From positions 1 to 8,683 of the forward strand of contig CAAFWE010000063.1 in assembly GCA_900766655.1 (NCBI GenBank): DNA of 8,683 bases. The letters run 5' to 3'. The position numbers were made by a program, and so were the translations under genes. Source of the DNA: an uncultured Alistipes sp. GTDB taxonomy: Bacteria > Bacteroidota > Bacteroidia > Bacteroidales > Rikenellaceae. This document shows positions 1 to 5,352 of the stretch, piece by piece. The stretch's first letter is position 1; every line of letters begins with the position of its first letter. Below the pieces are notes generated by a model. It had not been told where the DNA came from and searched no databases. It saw nothing but the letters and a program-made list of their open reading frames with translations.

Positions 1-20
1 ACACGACGCTCTTCCGATCT
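1..20 (+). other. Illumina sequencing adapter remnant at contig end
   Basis: Bases 1 to 20 read ACACGACGCTCTTCCGATCT, which is the 3' end of the Illumina TruSeq Read 1 primer/universal adapter. This is untrimmed library sequence, not genome. The reading frame of gene C happens to stay open through it, so a naive translation would add about seven false residues (IGRASSC) plus one hybrid codon. The biological sequence starts at base 21 and the window edge is the edge of an assembly contig. Confidence 0.97.
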
Positions 21-1299
21 CGTTAATGTTGATACCGCGCGAAAGGCCTACCAAACCACCATAAGCCATCTCCGAAGCCTTAGCATCGTCGTTCAAGTAC
101 TTCTTAGTAGTATAAGTATAAGAGAGAGGTGTGTACTCTGGATTCTCGATAGTGAAAGTACCGCTAACCGAGCAGTTCTCGATAGTGGTAAGCTCAGCCG
201 AAGCTGAAACAACCTCGCAAGCCAAAGCACCATAGCGAGCAGCATTGTTCGAGTTGAGAACAACATCGCGGAGGTGCAAGCCCTTGATAGATGCGCTTGT
301 TGTGCCGAACAAAGGAGCTGTCAAGCCCTTGATTGCGTAACCATTACCGAGCACCTTGAGCGAGTAACCCTCGATTGGAGTCCAAGCCTCGCCAGTCATA
401 TCGACATCGTCAACGAAGATAACATTCTTCTCCAAAGTAGCTGCCTGCTCTGCGAAAGCCTTCAACGAAGCAACATCCTTAACTACGAACAAAGCATCAG
501 TTGCTGCATAGACAATCGAGTTCGAGAACTCACGAACATTGCCCGCAACCAATGGCTTGGTCTCGTCGGTCTTGATGGTAGCGTACATCACACCACCCTC
601 AGCATCGTACAATGTTACATACAACTCGTCGTACTCGCCCGCAGGAACAACTGCGTGGATGTATGTTGGCTCAGCCGAGAGCTGAGCACCCTCGCCAAAC
701 GAGTAGTTGATAACCTCCTTCGATGCTGCTGTAGCGGTAGCCTCGCCCTTCTCGAAGTTGAAGTCGAATGCGCCAGCGATAGGCTTGCGATTGACATTCG
801 AAATCTGCGCCAAAACGAGCTTTGACGATCCTGTGACACCAATCTTCAAGACACCAGTGAGGTGGTTGAGCGAAACGCCAAGACCATCTGCAGCGTATGC
901 ATACATTGTAGCTACGCCACTTGCGAAGGTACCCTCGGTGTGAGTCTGCTCAGCAGCAAACACCACCTGACCAGCCGCAGCTGCAGGGTAAGCGATGCAG
1001 TAAGGCTTAGCAGGGGTGCCAGCCACCGAGAAGGTAGCCGAAGTCGAGCCTGCTGCATTTGCGCCCAAAGCGGTAGATGCCACGCCATTGATTGAGATCT
1101 GGTCGCCCTCGCTCCAGTAGAGTGGATAGACCTCACCAGCCTTCTCGCCAAGCTGTGTACGCGAAGTCTCGAGCGACAAGGTAATAGTTGTCTGGCCCTG
1201 GTTGCCAAGTTGCAAACCAAGGTCCTCTGTTACATCTGTGGTACACGATACCGCAACCACAGATGCAACCGCCAAGAGAAATTTTGCTAATTTTTTCAT
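21..1299 (-). CDS. Gene C: fimbrillin-like/GLUG-repeat surface lipoprotein, 3' part missing
   Basis: This is the N-terminal ~426 codons of a third large surface lipoprotein; the rest is lost at the contig end. The start at 1299 is supported by the ungapped match to gene B's start and by the 15-nt spacing from the small gene upstream. Residues 1 to 19 form a lipoprotein signal: MKK, a hydrophobic stretch, then lipobox VAVSC with Cys19 as the lipidation site. Residues ~37 to 265 form a fimbrillin-like head (Mfa-like family by pattern), with the typical YPLYWSEGDQISING segment at ~58 to 72. The neck (~266 to 348) carries DMTGEAWTPIEGY at 300 to 312, then IKGLTAPLFG. The first GLUG-like rungs follow: IENCSVSGTFTIEN near 373 and GGLVG at 414. 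Residues 218 to 348 match gene A in about 112 of 131 positions by eye, far closer than to gene B. Its likely role is an outer-membrane-anchored adhesin or surface stalk. The domain identity is pattern recognition; the function is inference. Confidence 0.88.
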
Positions 1300-1314
1300 T
1301 GTGTATATTAATAA
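1300..1314 (-). promoter_or_regulatory. 15-nt intercistronic leader before gene C
   Basis: Only 15 AT-rich bases (TTATTAATATACACA on the coding strand) separate the stop codon of the small gene from the ATG of gene C. There is no Shine-Dalgarno sequence; an A-rich leader ending ACACA before ATG is usual for Bacteroidota translation starts. Gene B has the same 15-nt spacing. This suggests that the small gene and the lipoprotein are translated from one transcript and may be translationally coupled, which is inference. Confidence 0.5.
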
Positions 1315-1431
1315 TTAGTAAATGAGTTCGTCATTCTCGGTGCCAAAGCCTGGCAAGCCAACACTATCGCCATAGCCCTTCTCGGCTGCGATGTCGAAAA
1401 CATAAAATTCTGGTTTCAAGTAACTCTTCAT
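1315..1431 (-). CDS. 38-aa conserved small protein, paired with gene C
   Basis: This short gene of 38 codons plus TAA sits between genes B and C. The protein begins MKSYLKPEFYVFDI, continues AAEKGYGDSVGLPGFG, and ends TENDELIY. There is no signal peptide or membrane segment, and the C-terminus is acidic. It is 25 nt after gene B and 15 nt before gene C. The equivalent gene at 5213 to 5329 has the same length, no gaps and 28 of 38 identical residues. Ten further codons differ only synonymously, and most replacements are conservative (I/V, K/R, D/E), which is the signature of a translated, selected peptide. The opening MKxYLKPE resembles the short KP-type peptides I recall as common in Bacteroidales, but I cannot name a family. 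It could be a leader peptide controlling the downstream gene, a modified or secreted peptide precursor, or a small partner of the lipoprotein; the sequence does not decide between these. Confidence 0.78.
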   Translation of the reverse strand: MKSYLKPEFYVFDIAAEKGYGDSVGLPGFGTENDELIY

Positions 1432-1441
1432 AATCGTAACT
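1432..1441 (-). promoter_or_regulatory. Conserved 10-nt sequence before the small gene start
   Basis: The coding strand reads AGTTACGATT directly before the ATG of the small gene. The same ten bases precede the ATG of the other small gene (5330 to 5339), while the sequence further upstream is unrelated. It is probably part of the translation initiation region and marks the 5' edge of the duplicated unit. It may simply be residual homology. Confidence 0.4.
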
Positions 1442-1456
1442 TTCTAAAGGTTTTGA

Positions 1457-4400
1457 CTACTCCTGTGCAGGAGCCAAGGTGATAGATGGTTTGGTCGAGA
1501 GGTGGGTTACACCGTCGTGGTTGTCGGTGCCAGTCCAATCGGTGTTCTTGCCGCTAGCGTAGAGGTAGTTGTAGATGGTGCTCGAAGGCAAAGACTTTGG
1601 CTCCCATTCATCATCCTCATCATTCAACTCGTAGTAGCTTCCGCCAATTGCGCAATTGGTTGCCAGAGCAGTCGACACGCGTGCGTCACCAATAACCCAA
1701 CCAGCCTTTCCGTTGTTCGGAGCAATAATACCGCAGTGGCTCTGTGCACCATTGATTGGCGAGAGTGTTGCACCTACAATACCACCGACAAATATCTTGT
1801 CGGCAGGGACATCGACATTAGATACAGAGATATCGCCAATGTTGGTGAACTTAGCAGCCGAATCAACAACGCCAGCCTTGTTCAAATGTGCACATACGCC
1901 ACCAACATAGAGCGAAGGTGACTTGAGGTTCGACACTGTAATAGTACCCGAGTTTGCAATGTCAGACGAGATTGAGCTTCCGGTGTAATATGCAACATAT
2001 CCCGCTGCCGCAACTTTGGTTGTTGCAATGGTTGCCTCGCCCGTCTTGTTACCTACGGTGATCTTACCTGTATTGTAGCAGTATGGATATGCGCTATCCT
2101 TCACAATAGTTGCTACAGACGAACCTGCAATCGCACCACTGACATAGATATTCTTGAAGGTCTTACCCTCGACTGTGATGTCGCCATCGTTGTAGCAACC
2201 CTTGAAGGTGGCAACGCCGCCGCCCTTCCAGCCAATGTAGCTACCGAGGCAGAGATCCTCCGTTGCCGATGCGCTTGGGGTGGTCTTCATAACGCCGTGG
2301 TTGTGGCATCCCACAAACTCCATTGGTGACGCCTTGGCTGTATAAGCTACATATCCTCCGATATAGAGGTCGCCATTGGTGTGTTGTGCTCCACAAACAA
2401 TCGAAGATGTTTTGGTCAAAGAGCAGTTCTTGAATACCTGAACATTTGCTGCTGTATCGTGTGCTGGATAGCCCAAGAAGCCACTGACAACAGCATATTT
2501 CGACGCGGATGACGCAAAGACAGTCTGGTCGGTCAAGTGAATCTTACCGCTGAATTTGCAGTTTGTAAGGGTCCACATTGCTCCACCATAACCGCCATAA
2601 CCGCCAATCTGAATCTGGTCGTTCTTGGTGAATTTACCGTGGATATTGATATCGCCCGCAAAGTCGCAGTCGGTGCAGACGGTTGGCGCGGTAAACATTG
2701 CGTGGAAGCCTCCAACCTTCATCTTGCCTGCCAAAGTATGACCCTCGATAGGAGTTGCCTCGCCTGTCTCGAGGTTTACATCGTAACCAACATACATCTT
2801 CGCGGTAGTGCGGGTATTGGTGATGGTCACCGTTGCACCATACTGAGTATATCCGTGAATAGCTCCGAAAGCCAACTCAAGATCCTTGTTGCTGGCATCC
2901 TTGACTGTCATAATACCGCTCGAGGTACAATCTACAATATTTACCGGAATGAGCTTGTTCTTGATGTTACCATAACCATAGATACCGCCAATTACACGAA
3001 GGCTTGTATGTGCTGCACCTGCGGCAACATTGTAGACGATATTACCCATATTCTTGCAACCTGTAATGTGGAACGGAACATCTCGGGTGTTGTCAGCTGC
3101 AATATAAGCCTGAGCCAAGATACCACCAATGTTTGTAACTGCAGTCACGGTAAGGTTGTGAACGAGTGTACCGTGGTTCTCGCAGTTGGTAAAGCTTGCC
3201 GAGGCGTTGGTGCCCAAGATACCCGCAAGGTAGGTGTTTGCGGCGTAACCCTCGATGGTGAGCTTACCATAGTTCTTCGCATTTGAAAGACCGGCAGTAG
3301 CACCGTATGCCATACCTGCAAGATAGACAGCTCCATTCTTGCCAGCCTCGTCGCTACTGATGCGGACACAGCCCTTCGAAGCATCATCCTTCGAGCCATT
3401 CACAAGGTTTTCTGACTCGGAGTTGATAGATCCCGCAACACCGCCGACACGATACTCCTGACCATTACCCTTGCCAAGCAACTCACCACAACCGAGGTTG
3501 GTGATGTTCTTAAACTCGGTGATACCCTTGTTCAAGTAACCTGCAACACCACCGACATAGTAGGTATTTTGGCGTGAAGCCTTTGAGCTAATCGAGAAGT
3601 TACCGTGGTTGGTGCAATCCTTGAATACAACAAGTGCATTATCTGCGTTTGTACCTCCGAGGAGTGTGCCCATATGGACAGCCTTACTCTTGGTGTGAGC
3701 CAACTCGCAAACGATATCGCCATAGTTCTGGCACGACGAAATCTCCGATGCGTTGGCAACCAAACCAATCATCGCACCGGTCTTAACCGAGAAGCCCGTT
3801 GCGTGGTCGTTCTTCCACACCGAGGTGAGGGTGAGGTCCACGTGGTTCTCGCAAGAAGAGACTACGCCACTCTCGACAAGACCAATCATACCACCGAGGC
3901 AGACATCAAGGTAGTTGCCCACGAGATCGGCCTCTGCCACATTGAATACTGCGTTGTTCACCTCTACCTTACCCGAAGTGTAGCAACCTGTGAGCTTGCC
4001 GCTTGCGAGGTGATAAGCAATAGCACCCGAATAGACTACAGGTTTCTGTACATCGCCCTCATCGGTCTGCACTGTGTAGTAGTGGTTCTCGGTTACAGTG
4101 ATATCGACATCGGTGAGCTTCAAGTTCTTGATTTCGCCCGAAACGGTACCGAAGAGAGGTGCCGAGAGGCCCTTGATGTAGAAGCCACCATCCTTATCTC
4201 CGTCGAATGTACCTGCGAAGCCCTGGATTGGAGTCCAAGTCTCGCCAGTCATATCGATTACACCTGCCAACTTCGCGCTCTTTGTTGTAGCTGCTGCACT
4301 TGCAAAACGGATAAGATCCTCTTTAGTTGTAATGAGGAACTCCTCGGCTGCATCGGTAGTTGCCTTGTACTCAAACTCTGCAAACTCGCGAACAACACCA

Positions 4401-5197
4401 GCCTTGACAGCCTTCTCGCCATTGCTATTGAACTTGACAACCATCTTATCTGCTGCGGTGTTGAGTACAACCTCAATCTCGCCATACTCGCCTGCTGGGA
4501 GTGCCACATAGATTGGTGTAGCCTCCGCTCCGAGTGCCAAGCCCTCGCCAAAGGTTACTGTTACGACATTTGTAGCGTCATCCTCTGCCACCAATGTTCC
4601 GTCGCTGCAATCTACTGCAAAATCACCAGCGATTTTACCATTCTCAGCAGTTACGGTCATCGATGTAAGGGTTACGCCCTCGCCCTTAGGTGCAAGGCAC
4701 AACACGCCAGCCAAGTGGTGCATGGTGATAGCCTCACCAGCCTCAACAACCTGTGCATACAATGGTGCTGCACCCTCGGCAAACGAGCCAACCTTGTAAG
4801 GCTGCTCAGCAAGGAATGTCACCTTCTGCGAATTGCCAGCACGCACACCACCCAACTCTACATCAATCTTGGTGATAGGCGCAGGATAGACAACATTGTA
4901 AGGATAGGTCAACGCGTTTTTGAACGAGAACTGCGCAGTTACCTTGCCATCAGCCTCGGCTGCAAGAGCCTCCGAAGCCACACCATTGATTGCGATCTTG
5001 TCGCCCTCGCTCCAGTAGAGCGGGTAGCTCTCACCCGACTTCTCACCAATGTGGGTCTTGGTGCCCTCCAATGAGATTGTAAGTGATGTCTGAGCCTCGT
5101 TGCCAAGCTCTACACCGAGGTCAGTAGTTACATCTGTGGTACAAGATACTGCAACCACAGATGCAACTGCCAAAAAGAATTTGAACAAATTTTTCAT
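1457..5197 (-). CDS. Gene B: complete fimbrillin-like/GLUG-repeat surface lipoprotein, 1246 aa
   Basis: This is the only complete large gene in the window, starting ATG and ending TAG. Residues 1 to 19 are a lipoprotein signal with lipobox VAVSC; Cys19 is the predicted lipidated residue, followed by TTDVTTD, a mildly acidic stretch that could act as a surface-export signal. Residues ~38 to 277 resemble the Mfa/FimA-type fimbrillin head, with YPLYWSEGDKIAING at 59 to 72 and LPAGEYGEIEV near 233. The neck has DMTGETWTPIQGF at 315 to 327, then FDGDKDGGFYIKGL and LFGTVSGEIKNLKL. From ~385 to 1170 there are about 20 GLUG-like repeats, recognisable from VGGVAG-type turns and strands such as FTNCENHGTL or FKGCYNDGDITV; a stacked beta-helix is expected. 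The C-terminal module (~1179 to 1246) begins ATNCAIGG and includes SGKNTDWTGTDN. No catalytic motif, transmembrane segment or type IX secretion tail was seen. The likely role is an outer-membrane-anchored elongated adhesin or ligand-binding surface protein; the ligand is unknown. Confidence 0.93.
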   Translation of the reverse strand: MKNLFKFFLAVASVVAVSCTTDVTTDLGVELGNEAQTSLTISLEGTKTHIGEKSGESYPLYWSEGDKIAINGVASEALAAEADGKVTAQFSFKNALTYPYNVVYPAPITKIDVELGGVRAGNSQKVTFLAEQPYKVGSFAEGAAPLYAQVVEAGEAITMHHLAGVLCLAPKGEGVTLTSMTVTAENGKIAGDFAVDCSDGTLVAEDDATNVVTVTFGEGLALGAEATPIYVALPAGEYGEIEVVLNTAADKMVVKFNSNGEKAVKAGVVREFAEFEYKATTDAAEEFLITTKEDLIRFASAAATTKSAKLAGVIDMTGETWTPIQGFAGTFDGDKDGGFYIKGLSAPLFGTVSGEIKNLKLTDVDITVTENHYYTVQTDEGDVQKPVVYSGAIAYHLASGKLTGCYTSGKVEVNNAVFNVAEADLVGNYLDVCLGGMIGLVESGVVSSCENHVDLTLTSVWKNDHATGFSVKTGAMIGLVANASEISSCQNYGDIVCELAHTKSKAVHMGTLLGGTNADNALVVFKDCTNHGNFSISSKASRQNTYYVGGVAGYLNKGITEFKNITNLGCGELLGKGNGQEYRVGGVAGSINSESENLVNGSKDDASKGCVRISSDEAGKNGAVYLAGMAYGATAGLSNAKNYGKLTIEGYAANTYLAGILGTNASASFTNCENHGTLVHNLTVTAVTNIGGILAQAYIAADNTRDVPFHITGCKNMGNIVYNVAAGAAHTSLRVIGGIYGYGNIKNKLIPVNIVDCTSSGIMTVKDASNKDLELAFGAIHGYTQYGATVTITNTRTTAKMYVGYDVNLETGEATPIEGHTLAGKMKVGGFHAMFTAPTVCTDCDFAGDINIHGKFTKNDQIQIGGYGGYGGAMWTLTNCKFSGKIHLTDQTVFASSASKYAVVSGFLGYPAHDTAANVQVFKNCSLTKTSSIVCGAQHTNGDLYIGGYVAYTAKASPMEFVGCHNHGVMKTTPSASATEDLCLGSYIGWKGGGVATFKGCYNDGDITVEGKTFKNIYVSGAIAGSSVATIVKDSAYPYCYNTGKITVGNKTGEATIATTKVAAAGYVAYYTGSSISSDIANSGTITVSNLKSPSLYVGGVCAHLNKAGVVDSAAKFTNIGDISVSNVDVPADKIFVGGIVGATLSPINGAQSHCGIIAPNNGKAGWVIGDARVSTALATNCAIGGSYYELNDEDDEWEPKSLPSSTIYNYLYASGKNTDWTGTDNHDGVTHLSTKPSITLAPAQE
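1460..1663 (-). other. Conserved C-terminal module of gene B
   Basis: Residues ~1179 to 1246 begin ATNCAIGG, include an acidic insert (NDEDDEWEP) and a YNYLYASGKNTDWTGTDN core, and end in STKPSITLAPAQE. The C-terminus of gene A (5356 to 5544) carries the same elements in the same order: ATNCKIGG, an acidic insert, YNYIFGSGRNTDWTGTDN and SSKPTIQ. It is much better conserved than the repeats before it, so it probably caps the beta-helix or makes a specific contact. The cap role is inference. Confidence 0.7.
1690..4045 (-). repeat. GLUG-like beta-helix repeat array in gene B
   Basis: About 20 degenerate protein repeats are seen by eye. Each has a turn like (V/I/L)GG(V/I/Y)xG followed 10 to 20 residues later by a strand like (F/I)xxCxNxGxIxV. 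Thirteen repeats carry the cysteine at the same place, for example SSCQNYGDIV, KDCTNHGNFS, TNCENHGTLV, TGCKNMGNIV, TNCKFSGKIH, KGCYNDGDIT and PYCYNTGKIT. Repeat lengths vary because of loop insertions. At DNA level the repeats are diverged, with only short recurring words, so this is a protein repeat array rather than a tandem DNA satellite. Confidence 0.85.
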
Positions 5198-5212
5198 TGT
5201 GTTTATTTGTGA
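5198..5212 (-). promoter_or_regulatory. 15-nt intercistronic leader before gene B
   Basis: Fifteen bases (TCACAAATAAACACA on the coding strand) lie between the small gene's TAA and gene B's ATG. The A-rich sequence without a Shine-Dalgarno element fits Bacteroidota initiation. The identical length to the spacer before gene C suggests that the spacing matters or has simply been inherited. Confidence 0.5.
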
Positions 5213-5329
5213 TTAATATATGAGTTCGTCTTGTTCTACGCCAAAACCTGGCAAACCTACGCTTTCGCCATAGCCCCTCTCGGCTACGACATCGAAGATA
5301 TCAACTTCTGGTTTCAAATAGTTTTTCAT
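5213..5329 (-). CDS. 38-aa conserved small protein, paired with gene B
   Basis: This is a 38-codon gene ending in TAA, 23 nt after gene A and 15 nt before gene B. The protein begins MKNYLKPEVDIFDV, continues VAERGYGESVGLPGFG, and ends VEQDELIY. Compared with its paralogue at 1315 to 1431, residues 4 to 8, the segment GYGxSVGLPGFG (19 to 30, only residue 22 differing) and the C-terminal DELIY are unchanged. The variable sites are concentrated at 9 to 15, where they stay mostly hydrophobic. There is no signal peptide, so it is either cytoplasmic or exported by a route not visible here. Leader peptide, modified-peptide precursor and small partner protein are all possible. Coding status is well supported by the substitution pattern; function is unknown. 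Confidence 0.78.
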   Translation of the reverse strand: MKNYLKPEVDIFDVVAERGYGESVGLPGFGVEQDELIY

Positions 5330-5339
5330 AATCGTAACT
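5330..5339 (-). promoter_or_regulatory. Conserved 10-nt sequence before the small gene start
   Basis: AGTTACGATT on the coding strand is identical to the sequence before the other small gene (1432 to 1441) and lies in the 23-nt gap after gene A's stop codon. It is presumably part of the ribosome entry region; no promoter of the Bacteroidota TTTG/TAnnTTTG type is seen in the gap. Confidence 0.4.
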
Positions 5340-5352
5340 CTTATGTTAGGGG

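Larger units (their letters stand above)
1203..1440 (-). repeat. Duplicated unit, copy 2 (small gene plus lipoprotein start)
   Basis: This 238-nt segment aligns without any gap to 5101 to 5338 at roughly 75 to 80 percent identity by eye. It covers AGTTACGATT, the 38-codon gene, the 15-nt spacer and the first ~32 codons of gene C. The match fades just upstream of the small gene. This defines the duplicated module as small gene plus following lipoprotein gene. Confidence 0.8.
5101..5338 (-). repeat. Duplicated unit, copy 1 (small gene plus lipoprotein start)
   Basis: This is the partner of the 238-nt segment at 1203 to 1440, with equal length and no gaps. It covers the pre-start sequence, the small gene, the 15-nt spacer and the signal peptide region of gene B. 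Many differences in the small gene fall at third codon positions, so the duplication is not recent and the reading frames have been kept. Confidence 0.8.

Noticed and set aside
274..825. Plus-strand open frame of 183 codons opposite gene C
   Set aside because: It overlaps entirely with gene C, whose minus-strand frame is supported by homology to A and B. The antisense product has no recognisable features.
1300..1456. Possible promoter or terminator between genes B and C
   Set aside because: The stretch is filled by the 38-codon gene, leaving gaps of only 25 and 15 nt. No hairpin followed by a T-run and no TTTG/TAnnTTTG-type promoter was found.
2537..3286. Plus-strand open frame of 249 codons opposite gene B
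   Set aside because: It is in the same codon-aligned antisense register as gene B, with no domain, no plausible start context and repeat-derived composition.
3605..5074. Long plus-strand open frame of 489 codons opposite gene B
   Set aside because: It is codon-aligned antisense to gene B; its stops would need TTA, CTA or TCA codons in B, which are rarely used there. The translation is Cys-rich and low-complexity with no recognisable domain, so it is a shadow of gene B.
1203..5338. Insertion sequence or composite transposon bounded by the 238-nt repeats
   Set aside because: There is no transposase, inverted termini or target duplication. The repeats are diverged coding paralogues, so tandem gene duplication explains them.
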